A program made the translations under genes and the position numbers. Source: Amphibacillus cookii (lineage in GTDB: Bacteria > Bacillota > Bacilli > Bacillales > Amphibacillaceae). Taken from it: DNA of 64,000 bases. The stretch is taken from positions 124,001-188,000 of the forward strand of contig NZ_JAFBDS010000004.1 of the NCBI RefSeq assembly GCF_016908375.1, in the 5' to 3' direction. Of this stretch, positions 46,078 to 54,536 are shown piece after piece; position 1 is the stretch's first letter, and each line of letters opens with the position of its first letter. The notes below the pieces were generated by a model. It was not told the DNA's origin, searched no databases, and saw only the letters and a list, made by a program, of their open reading frames with translations.

Positions 46078-47688
46078 TTAATTTTGTGCCCAGCGATCAT
46101 ATGCCTCTTGATGAATTTGAACGTATTCTTCAAGATTCATACTTTCAATTGTTTGTACATAATCATCCCAATTTGATAAGGGCTCAACACCGGTAATGAA
46201 GCGTGCTTCCATTTGTTCAACATATGAGTTTAAATCTTGTTGAATTGTATTGACAGTACTTTGCTCGTCATCAGTTAAATAAACCAGTGGGAATGGTGTT
46301 TCAGCATATGGCGTGATTTTTGCTTCAGTTTCTGAAAATATAAACAGTTCAAAGTCAGAGCGCGGTTCATTTTCAACTAAATCTCCTAACATTGGTGCTG
46401 TAATACCATAAGCTGGTGTCAATGTCGCCCGGTAGTCTTCAGAAGAGTCATAGCCTTCTGGCGGATCTAATGGAACGCGCATGCCATCTTCTCCCAATTC
46501 CCAAATATAACCTTCTGGCCCTTTATCAAAGAAGTCGCGCCCTTCTGTTGAATACCAGTAATCAATCCAACGCATCGTTGCTTCTGGATGTTCATTTAAA
46601 CTTGTAATTGAGAAAGTACCACGTGAAATCCCTGGGTTACCTGGTACAATAAGTTCGGGTGATACATCGCTTGTTAATGGTTGGAACATTGGATTTTCAA
46701 TTGCTTCTTCTTCACTTTGACCTGTTGTAAAGAATGAGAACCAGTCGGGGAATAGACCAATACGGTTTTCTTGCCCTTTTGCTTTCTTTTGTTCATCTGC
46801 TTGAGAGAATGTCTCTGGATCAAGTAATTCTTCTTCATATAATCGATTCATAAATTCTAAATATGCTTTATAGTTTTCGGATGATGGTGCATACCTTACT
46901 TCACCATCATGTTCCTCAATACCCCACTCTTTCATACCAAAAGCAGCCATCAACCAAGCACGACTACTATTCATTTGAACATCCGTTAGAGGAATGGTGT
47001 CATCTTGTCCTGTATTATTTGGATCTTCATCCCTGAAACGAACAAGTAGATCATAGAACTCATCAACCGTTTTCGGCAATTCTTCAACACCTAGATTTTG
47101 TAGCCAATCTCCTTTATACCATAATGGACCACGTGGCCAGACGGCAGTTGGGTGATTATTGATAAATGGTAGTGAGTAGATGTTACCATCTGGTGTGGTT
47201 ATTGAACGCTCAATCTCTGGGTTTTCATCCATTAATGCACGTAAGTTTGGTGCATATTCATCAATGAGATCGTTTAATGGTATTAATACACCTTGGCGTC
47301 CGTAGTCCACTTCCATACCAGGCGTTAAATTACCTGTACCTGCCGCAAAGATAATATCAGAAAGATCCTGACTAGCAAACGCTAAGTTTAAACGCGTCTG
47401 AAAATCACTCATTGGTGGTGTAATATAGTCAAAATTAATATTTGTCATTTCTGAGTATTGCTGTAAAGTAACCATATTATCCCACTCTTCAATACCTGTA
47501 CCTGGGGCCATTAAAGATAGCGTAATTTCTTCATCAACAATCGGAAAGCCTTCTTTATTTACACCTTCACTACCTGTTTCTTCATTGCTTGACGCATCAT
47601 TTCCATTTCCTGATTCGTCATCAGAACCACATGCAACAATGGTCAATCCTATAAAAACGAGTACGAAAAACAGCATTAATTTCTTCAT
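46078..47688 (-). CDS. Sugar ABC transporter substrate-binding lipoprotein (LplA/YtcQ-like)
   Basis: A 536-residue lipoprotein. The signal peptide ends in the lipobox TIVAC with Cys-20, followed by a Gly/Ser/Asp/Glu-rich linker. The body is an extracellular solute-binding protein of the large LplA/YtcQ class, with PLTDVQMNSSRAW and YWYSTEGRDFFDKGPEGY typical of that family. It should capture a mannose-containing oligosaccharide for the two permeases encoded just upstream. Start 47688 has GAGAGGGG 6 nt upstream; a longer frame to 47784 lacks a signal peptide at its N terminus. Confidence 0.92.
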   Translation of the reverse strand: MKKLMLFFVLVFIGLTIVACGSDDESGNGNDASSNEETGSEGVNKEGFPIVDEEITLSLMAPGTGIEEWDNMVTLQQYSEMTNINFDYITPPMSDFQTRLNLAFASQDLSDIIFAAGTGNLTPGMEVDYGRQGVLIPLNDLIDEYAPNLRALMDENPEIERSITTPDGNIYSLPFINNHPTAVWPRGPLWYKGDWLQNLGVEELPKTVDEFYDLLVRFRDEDPNNTGQDDTIPLTDVQMNSSRAWLMAAFGMKEWGIEEHDGEVRYAPSSENYKAYLEFMNRLYEEELLDPETFSQADEQKKAKGQENRIGLFPDWFSFFTTGQSEEEAIENPMFQPLTSDVSPELIVPGNPGISRGTFSITSLNEHPEATMRWIDYWYSTEGRDFFDKGPEGYIWELGEDGMRVPLDPPEGYDSSEDYRATLTPAYGITAPMLGDLVENEPRSDFELFIFSETEAKITPYAETPFPLVYLTDDEQSTVNTIQQDLNSYVEQMEARFITGVEPLSNWDDYVQTIESMNLEEYVQIHQEAYDRWAQN

Positions 47689-47792
47689 CTTTTTACCCCT
47701 CTCAATCTGCTTTAAAGTGCATTTCACTATTTGTAAAAAGGTCTTACTTGAATATGTAATAATCACCTCCTTAACCACATACATTTTTTGTT

Positions 47793-48701
47793 TTATTCTT
47801 TAATCGAACCAATCATTACCCCTTTAACAAAGTACTTTTGCAAGAATGGATAAACAGCGATAATGGGTAATGTTGATACAATCATGACACCATATTTAAT
47901 AATGGCAGCTAGTTGCTGCTGACTGTGAAGGAACTCAGCCACTTGACCCGACATGTTCAGATTGTTGGATGACATCTCTTGTAATACTAAAATTTCTCTT
48001 AAAACTAATTGAAGCGGATATAAGCTTCGATCGGATAAATAAATCAAAGCATTAAAGTAGCTGTTCCAATGGCCTACACCATAGAACAAAGCCATAACAG
48101 CAATTATTGGAGCTGATAGTGGAAGAATAATTTTGATGAATAATTTAAAGTTTGAGGCTCCATCAATTGTCGCTGCCTCTTCGAGCCCTCTAGGAATGGT
48201 TGACTGGAAATAAACACGTGTAATAATAATGTTCCATAATGCTACAGCATTTGGTAACACCATTGCCCACACTGTATCAATTAACCCTAAATTCCTAACA
48301 ACTAAATATGTCGGAATAAGACCACCGTCAATAAACATAGTTAAAACAAACATGATCGTAAAGATACGACGACCATAAAAGTCTTTCCTTGATAATGCAT
48401 ATGCTGTAGGAATCGTAAAGACTAAGTTAATCATTGTACCGAACACCGTATAAAATATAGTCATGATGTAGCCCCGCCAAATAGCATCATTTTGCAATAT
48501 AATTCGGTAACCTTCTAAAGTAACATTTTTCGGCCACAACCACATCTCTCCTGAGTTAACAGCTGCAGGGTCACTAATTGATGCGCTTATGATGTATATT
48601 AACGGGTAAAGTACAACGATTAATGCAAAGGTTAAAGCAAAGTAAACAAAACCCATAAACATTTTATCTGCTTTCGTTTCGTTAATTTTATTAATATCCA
48701 C
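47793..48701 (-). CDS. Sugar ABC transporter permease (LplC-like)
   Basis: A 302-residue inner-membrane permease with six predicted helices and the EAA loop LEEAATIDGASNFKLFIKIILP, the ATPase contact site. SGEMWLWPKNVTLEGYRII is typical of the LplC/YtcP branch. Start GTG at 48701 is chosen because GGGGGG lies 7 nt upstream; a longer frame would overlap the upstream permease gene by 35 bp. No ATP-binding subunit is encoded nearby, as usual for importers that share an MsmX-type ATPase. Confidence 0.92.
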   Translation of the reverse strand: MDINKINETKADKMFMGFVYFALTFALIVVLYPLIYIISASISDPAAVNSGEMWLWPKNVTLEGYRIILQNDAIWRGYIMTIFYTVFGTMINLVFTIPTAYALSRKDFYGRRIFTIMFVLTMFIDGGLIPTYLVVRNLGLIDTVWAMVLPNAVALWNIIITRVYFQSTIPRGLEEAATIDGASNFKLFIKIILPLSAPIIAVMALFYGVGHWNSYFNALIYLSDRSLYPLQLVLREILVLQEMSSNNLNMSGQVAEFLHSQQQLAAIIKYGVMIVSTLPIIAVYPFLQKYFVKGVMIGSIKE

Positions 48702-48714
48702 TATAACGCCCCCC

Positions 48715-49668
48715 TTACCATAAGCTTGTCTCGCTTGTTTTCTTAGCAATATAGTTAACTGTAATTAGAAGTGCCGCATTAATTACAGCATTAAATAGAC
48801 CAACTGCTGCCGCAAAGCTGTATTGAGTGTCTAATAAACCCGTTTCATAAACGAATGTTGCAATCACATTAGATGCAGATTTATTTAAAGGATTCTGTAG
48901 AAGTAAAATCTTTTCAAAACCCATTGCCATAATATTACCTAGGTTCATAATTAAAAGGATCGTCATGGTTGGAATAATAGTCGGTATATTAATGTAGAAA
49001 ATACGTTGTAAACGTGTGGCCCCATCAATAATAGCTGCTTCATGTTGTTGTGGATCTACACCTGAGAGGGCTGATAAGTAAATGATCGTTCCCCATCCTG
49101 TACTTTGCCATACGCCTGAAAATACATAAACGGTTTTAAACCATTTGGGATCGCTCATAAATGAAATAGGTTCAAATCCAAGCAATTGAATAAAACTGTT
49201 TATAATACCTGTTGTTGGAGATAAAAATGCAATAATCATACCCGCAATGACAACTACCGAAATAAAATGTGGGGCATACGTTACGGTTTGAACCGTTCGC
49301 TTATAAACACTATCTTTAACCTCATTAAGCAGTAAAGCTAGTATAATCGGTAACGGAAAGCCTACAGCTAACTCGTAAATGCTAATACCTAATGTATTTT
49401 TAATGAGATCCCAAAAATAATAGGAATTAAAAAAACGAGTAAAATGTTCGAAACCTACCCATTCACTTCCAGTAAACCCTAATGTAGGAACGTAATCTTT
49501 AAATGCAATTTGAATCCCATACATTGGTATGTACTTAAATATTATGAAGTATAGAACGGTTGGCAAAATAAATAAGTATAGCTGCCAATTTTGTATTATC
49601 TTTCTGTTTTTCTTTTTTTTATTCCCAATAACCGTTGCTGGGGATATGGGTGGCACAACTTCTTTCAT
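48715..49668 (-). CDS. Sugar ABC transporter permease (LplB-like), first gene of operon
   Basis: A 317-residue permease with six helices, a basic N-terminal stretch (GNKKKKNRK) and the EAA loop QHEAAIIDGATRLQRIFYINIP. KYIPMYGIQIAFKDY and NTLGISIYELAVGFPLPI are typical of the LplB/YtcQ-linked permeases. It opens the operon that runs through importer, mannosidase, isomerase and dehydrogenase genes. AGGAGG precedes the ATG, and a consensus cre site lies about 60-75 bp upstream. Confidence 0.92.
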   Translation of the reverse strand: MKEVVPPISPATVIGNKKKKNRKIIQNWQLYLFILPTVLYFIIFKYIPMYGIQIAFKDYVPTLGFTGSEWVGFEHFTRFFNSYYFWDLIKNTLGISIYELAVGFPLPIILALLLNEVKDSVYKRTVQTVTYAPHFISVVVIAGMIIAFLSPTTGIINSFIQLLGFEPISFMSDPKWFKTVYVFSGVWQSTGWGTIIYLSALSGVDPQQHEAAIIDGATRLQRIFYINIPTIIPTMTILLIMNLGNIMAMGFEKILLLQNPLNKSASNVIATFVYETGLLDTQYSFAAAVGLFNAVINAALLITVNYIAKKTSETSLW

Positions 49669-49729
49669 AATTAAAGCCTCCTAAACCTTTTTCGTTTTTC
49701 TTTTCCTTGCCTTTGCTTTTCTAACTTAA

Positions 49730-49744
49730 ATGTAAGCGTATACA
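49730..49744 (+). promoter_or_regulatory. Consensus cre (CcpA) site of the mannoside operon
   Basis: ATGTAAGCGTATACA fits the cre consensus WTGNAANCGNWNNCW at all 15 positions. It lies 62-76 bp before the start of the first permease gene. It implies carbon catabolite repression by CcpA/HPr-Ser-P. The exact promoter was not fixed. Confidence 0.7.
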
Positions 49745-50002
49745 ATAATTGTTGCAATATGTTGATTTTCTTTATTGTTCTTTTCCATCTAATACGCTTT
49801 TAAGAATTCACTAATAACAAGGGTTTCAAAAGGAATATCTGTGTTTTTTTTGACCAGTATGTAATAATAGAAAGCCCTTACAAAGAACTTGATACATACT
49901 TTCTTATGATTTACAGGTGCAGGATTTTATAAAGACAAGAATTTGCCGATTCAACATATTGTACTCTATCCAATAGACTTATAGAGTTAAATAAAGGTTC
50001 TC

Positions 50003-50017
50003 TTTAAGCGTTTTCAT
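50003..50017 (-). promoter_or_regulatory. Second cre-like site in the divergent intergenic region
   Basis: On the minus strand ATGAAAACGCTTAAA matches cre at 14 of 15 positions. It lies about 180 bp before the plus-strand ROK gene and could control that divergent unit. Confidence 0.4.
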
Positions 50018-50079
50018 TTATCACACACCCACCTCAAAATAGAGAACAGAGCTAAATCTATTTAGGCGGGTAAGATCGT

Positions 50080-50129
50080 AGACTAAAACCGCCACATCTT
50101 TAAGAAGGCTTACAGACTAAGACCGCCAC
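50080..50129 (+). repeat. Direct repeat pair near inverted repeat, right side
   Basis: AGACTAAAACCGCCAC (50080-50095) and AGACTAAGACCGCCAC (50114-50129) differ by one base and start 34 bp apart. The second runs into the 46-bp inverted repeat. The rest of 49745-50079 shows no gene, only the cre-like site at 50003-50017. Confidence 0.6.
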
Positions 50130-50168
50130 GTCCTGTAGCCCTCCGCCCACAGATTGAAGGTTCGTTTT
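50123..50168 (-). repeat. 46-bp inverted repeat, right copy
   Basis: The reverse complement of this stretch matches 32511-32556 at 43 of 46 positions. It ends about 30 bp before the ROK kinase start, so it may lie within that gene's 5' leader. Confidence 0.85.
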
Positions 50169-50197
50169 ATCAAAGCATACAGAGGAGGTCATTTAAA

Positions 50198-51130
50198 TTG
50201 ACTAAAATAATTGGGATTGATATTGGAGGTACAAAAATTGCAATTGGATTAATATCCATTGAAGGAGAACTACTAGCTACAAAAACGATTCCAACTGATC
50301 AATCAATAAAACCAACAAAGATGATTGGACAAATTTATCAACACACCTTACAACTATTAGACAGAGCACATACTGCATTAAGTGAAATTTTAGGTATCGG
50401 AATTGGCGCTCCTGGACCTATTAATACAAAAAAAGGGGTGATTACTTACCCACCAAACTTACCACAATGGCGAAATGTACCTATCGTGGCTGAGATGAAA
50501 AAACATTTCAATCTCCCTATCTTTTTTGAAAATGATGCAAGTGCCGCTGCATTAGCTGAAAAGTGGCTTGGTGCAGGTCAGTCAGAATCTGATTTTATTT
50601 ATTTAACCATTAGTACTGGCATTGGGGCAGGCATATATACAAACAATGCATTATTAACTGGTGCTAAAGGAAATGCTGGCGACTTTGGTCATACCGTCAT
50701 AAACCCTGCATTTGGTCAATGTGTTTGTGGTCAACGAGGCTGTTTGGAGCACATTGCCTCTGGTACAGCTATTGCTAGGGAAGGATCGAAAATTGTTGGG
50801 AAACCATTAGCAACTAAAGAAGTCTTTTCATTATATCAGTCAAACCATAACGAGATCATTTCTTATCTTGATTCAGTCTTTCAAACATTAGGTGCTGCTT
50901 GCGTCACCTTAATCAACACCTTTGAACCTAATAAAATCATTATTGGTGGGGGGGTATCAAAAGTTGGCGACAGTTTATTTGATCCCATTCGTGACTATGT
51001 TCAACAATACACTTTAAATCCTGATAATCGTGAAACTGCCATCGTTCCTGCAGCACTTGAGCAGAATGCAGGTGTAATTGGTGCAGCTGCTCTAGTTCTA
51101 CATACCAAGCAGAAGGAATACAGTGTTTAG
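50198..51130 (+). CDS. ROK family sugar kinase
   Basis: A 310-residue ROK protein without a DNA-binding N terminus, so a kinase and not a repressor. It has the phosphate loop IGIDIGGTKIAIGL, the catalytic FFENDASAAALAE, STGIGAGIY, and the zinc/substrate motif CVCGQRGCLEHIASG, ending with IIIGGGVSKVG. It should phosphorylate a released hexose such as mannose, glucose or N-acetylhexosamine. The start codon is TTG, with AGGAGG 9 nt upstream. ROK kinases accompany GH38/GH125 genes in streptococcal N-glycan loci. Confidence 0.9.
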   Translation: MTKIIGIDIGGTKIAIGLISIEGELLATKTIPTDQSIKPTKMIGQIYQHTLQLLDRAHTALSEILGIGIGAPGPINTKKGVITYPPNLPQWRNVPIVAEMKKHFNLPIFFENDASAAALAEKWLGAGQSESDFIYLTISTGIGAGIYTNNALLTGAKGNAGDFGHTVINPAFGQCVCGQRGCLEHIASGTAIAREGSKIVGKPLATKEVFSLYQSNHNEIISYLDSVFQTLGAACVTLINTFEPNKIIIGGGVSKVGDSLFDPIRDYVQQYTLNPDNRETAIVPAALEQNAGVIGAAALVLHTKQKEYSV

Positions 51131-51401
51131 TTCGCCTCTTTTGCTTTTACCTATATTTAAAAAGCGTACTTGAGGCGGGAATCAATTAATCAAAACTCGG
51201 ATGTTACTTACCGACTGTATGACTATGATCAAACAGATGCTGATGAAAGTGTGCGGGGACTTCAGATCGAAGCATCACTAATGGTGAGGGTAACTTAATG
51301 ATAGACCAGGAGCTGCACTATTAAAACGTTAAAATCGCACGAAAAATTTGAGAGCTTTGTATCACTTACAAGCTCATTGACATGAAAGTAGGGATCTACT
51401 A

Positions 51402-54400
51402 ATGCAACGATTAAATAGATTTATTAAAAAATTATCACATTTAGTTATTAGTGATTTTATTGAACTCGCATCATGGAAAAGTAAACGATCAATATATATT
51501 CAACCAAGTCACTACTCTACCCTAGAAGATCGCCTCTCCATTCAAACAGGTGACTATTTAATTAAATCTGGTGAAACATTATTTATGGAACAGGAAGTAA
51601 GGATACCTGAACATTGGGATCAAACCGATTTTGGTTTGCAATTAACGTTTGGGAATCCAGCTCAACGAACACTTCATGAAGCACTTGTATCTATAAACGG
51701 AAAGCCCTATCACGGTATTGATCGTAATCGTGATTATGTTCCTTTACCAAAAAGTGAGTCATCAACGATTCATTTATCTGTAGAGCTCTATCAACCCATT
51801 GCTCAAGCAAAAGACCACTTAAACGAACAGAACGAACCGGCAGAACATCATCCAGCCGATTTATATCTAATAAATAATAGACTCATCGCTAGAAATAAAC
51901 CATTAGAAAAGCTTATTTTCTTACTTAGAACTTACTTAGAATCCATCGCTTTATTGCCTGAAAATCACATGACTAGAATAGAAATTTTTCAAGTGCTGGA
52001 TCAATTTGCAAATCAAAATGAAAATATCGAAGCAAATAAATGGTCGGATTACGTTTTTATTAAAGAACAAACGGATCAACTCACAGCGCAATTGAAAGCA
52101 TTAACTAAACCCTCCAGTGGAACCATTCATATGGTTGGACAATCTCATATTGACCTAGCATGGCTTTGGCCAGCAAAAGAAGCTGTTCGAAAATGCAGTC
52201 GTACGTTTTCAACGATGAGTACATTACTTGATAGAAACACTAATTTCACTTATGCCCAGAGTCAACCTAAAGCTTTTGCTGATATAAAAGAACATTTCCC
52301 TGATGTCTTTAATCGTGTTAAAGAGCATATTTCAAGTGGACGATTTGAATTGGTAGGTGGGATGTGGGTTGAACCAGATTTAAATATTCCTTCGGGAGAA
52401 TCACTCGTACGTCAATTACTTTATGGACTCTCTTTCTATGAGACCGAATTTGGCATTAAACCACGCATTGAGTGGCTTCCTGACACTTTCGGTTATTGTG
52501 CATCACTACCACAAATCTTAAAAAAAGCCGATATGGAATATTTCATGACAACAAAGATGAATTGGAATGATACAAACAAATTTCCATATGACCTCTTTTA
52601 CTGGGAAGGAATAGATGGATCACGTGTGCTTTCTTATTTAAATCATGGTATTAACGAATATACGCATCCAAAAGAAATCGCTGATCACTGGAAAAGTTAT
52701 AAGCAAAAAGACGTTCATCCCGAACAAATGTTACTATACGGACATGGCGATGGAGGCGGTGGCGTAACGAAAGAAATGATTAGTTATCTAGACGTAACTG
52801 ATACTTTACCTGAACTACCGAAAATAGTTAACAGTTCCGCACATCAATTTTTCGATAATATTAAAGAAGCTAAACCACAGCTTCCTTGTTGGACAGGTGA
52901 TATGTATCTCGAATTACACCGCGGTACTTATACATCTCAAGCTTACAATAAAAAAGCAAACCGACAAGCAGAGCTTCTCTATAGAGAAGCAGAAATCTGG
53001 AGTACTTTCGCTATGCTTAATGGCTTACAGCCTGACTTTAAAACCTTATACGATCAATGGCGTCTATTGTTATTTAATCAATTCCACGATATTATCCCGG
53101 GAACGTCAATCCCACAGGTCTATGAGCAATCAACTATTGATTATAATCAGATTATCAGTGCTGGCAAGGCCATCAGACACCGAGCAATTGATTATCTTAC
53201 CGCTCTCATTGATACTCGGAGTGATGGAAAACCATATGTTATCTTTAATAGTCTTTCATGGACGCGTGACGCAATGATAAAGATTAACGTTAATAAAGAA
53301 CATCAGACCATTCAAGTTAAAGATAGTGAAGGACTGGTGTATACACACACTGTTCGTTCACTAGATCATGATCAAATAGAAATAACGATTAATGTAACAG
53401 ATGTTCCCGCATTCGGCTATAAAGTTATTTATCTGGTTGAGAATCAGCATCGAAACGTTGCTAGTGAAGAAATGATTTCATTTAATGGAGATTGGGAAAC
53501 CCCTTTCTATCGTGTTAAATGGAATAAAGGCGGTGAAATCGTTTCATTAATTGATAAAGAGGCTAACCGTGAATTAGTTCAAGAAGGTAAAACGATGAAT
53601 TCATTTCAACTTTACCATGATCGGCCTCTTTATTGGGATGCTTGGGATATTGATCCTGAGTACGATTCATACCCTATCGATTCAGTGACATTAGAAAATG
53701 TTATCGTTAAACAAAGTTCAGAATTAGAAGATATTATTACATTTTCGTATGCGTTCGAACATTCAACGATGACTCAAGACATCATTTTTTCACATGTAAA
53801 TAAACGCATAGATTTTAGAACCGATGTGGATTGGAAAGAAGAGCATAAATTACTAAAAGTAGCTTTCCCAGTTAACATTTATACACAGAAAGCAACTTAT
53901 GAAATTCCGTTTGGTACAATTGAAAGGCCAACGCATAAGAATACCAGTTGGGAACAAGCGCAATTTGAAGTATGTGGTCATCGCTTTGCTGACTTATCAG
54001 ACACAAATTATGGGGTAAGCTTACTTAACGACTCTAAGTATGGTTACGATATAAAAGATCGAACCATTCGACTATCATTGCTGCGTGCACCAAAATGGCC
54101 AGATCCTAATTCAGATATTGGTAAACATGCTTTTACTTATTCACTTTATCCGCATCAAAATGACTGGAAATCAGGATTAACTGTCAGAGCAGGACATGAG
54201 CTTAATCAACCTGTAGTGATTAAATCGACGGAATCCCATGTTGGAAGTTTACCATCAAAAGGTTCGTTTATTGACGTGGATACTGAGCATGTAGTTATAG
54301 ATACAGTTAAACCAGCTGAAAATTCACAAGGTGTTGTCGTTCGTTGCTATGAATCAACAGGGGGGCGCAACAAATTAACAATACAGCCGAACTTTAATGT

Positions 54401-54536
54401 TAACCAAGTTTATGAGACTAATTTACTTGAAGAACATCCTGAATATATCGGTATGAAGGCTAATCAATTAACTGTAGAGGTAAACCCTTATGAAATAAAA
54501 ACCTATTACTTCACGTTGAAGGAGGAACAAAAATGA
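51402..54536 (+). CDS. Alpha-mannosidase, GH38 (long bacterial type)
   Basis: A 1044-residue paralogue of the GH38 at 42883-46002. Intact motifs: MVGQSHIDLAWLWPAKEA (zinc His/Asp), SQPKAFADIKEHFPDVF, WLPDTFGYCASLPQILKKA (nucleophile Asp), LLFNQFHDIIPGTSIPQV. No signal peptide. The two paralogues differ near the active site (QLKHTREKS versus PAKEAVRKC), which may mean different linkage preference. It is followed with a 4-bp overlap by the GH3 gene. The 271 bp before it contain no other feature I can support. Confidence 0.92.
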   Translation: MQRLNRFIKKLSHLVISDFIELASWKSKRSIYIQPSHYSTLEDRLSIQTGDYLIKSGETLFMEQEVRIPEHWDQTDFGLQLTFGNPAQRTLHEALVSINGKPYHGIDRNRDYVPLPKSESSTIHLSVELYQPIAQAKDHLNEQNEPAEHHPADLYLINNRLIARNKPLEKLIFLLRTYLESIALLPENHMTRIEIFQVLDQFANQNENIEANKWSDYVFIKEQTDQLTAQLKALTKPSSGTIHMVGQSHIDLAWLWPAKEAVRKCSRTFSTMSTLLDRNTNFTYAQSQPKAFADIKEHFPDVFNRVKEHISSGRFELVGGMWVEPDLNIPSGESLVRQLLYGLSFYETEFGIKPRIEWLPDTFGYCASLPQILKKADMEYFMTTKMNWNDTNKFPYDLFYWEGIDGSRVLSYLNHGINEYTHPKEIADHWKSYKQKDVHPEQMLLYGHGDGGGGVTKEMISYLDVTDTLPELPKIVNSSAHQFFDNIKEAKPQLPCWTGDMYLELHRGTYTSQAYNKKANRQAELLYREAEIWSTFAMLNGLQPDFKTLYDQWRLLLFNQFHDIIPGTSIPQVYEQSTIDYNQIISAGKAIRHRAIDYLTALIDTRSDGKPYVIFNSLSWTRDAMIKINVNKEHQTIQVKDSEGLVYTHTVRSLDHDQIEITINVTDVPAFGYKVIYLVENQHRNVASEEMISFNGDWETPFYRVKWNKGGEIVSLIDKEANRELVQEGKTMNSFQLYHDRPLYWDAWDIDPEYDSYPIDSVTLENVIVKQSSELEDIITFSYAFEHSTMTQDIIFSHVNKRIDFRTDVDWKEEHKLLKVAFPVNIYTQKATYEIPFGTIERPTHKNTSWEQAQFEVCGHRFADLSDTNYGVSLLNDSKYGYDIKDRTIRLSLLRAPKWPDPNSDIGKHAFTYSLYPHQNDWKSGLTVRAGHELNQPVVIKSTESHVGSLPSKGSFIDVDTEHVVIDTVKPAENSQGVVVRCYESTGGRNKLTIQPNFNVNQVYETNLLEEHPEYIGMKANQLTVEVNPYEIKTYYFTLKEEQK

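Noticed and set aside
32511-50168. Composite transposon bounded by the 46-bp inverted repeat
   Set aside because: No transposase, no target-site duplication, and the repeats lie inside the functional locus and not around all of it.
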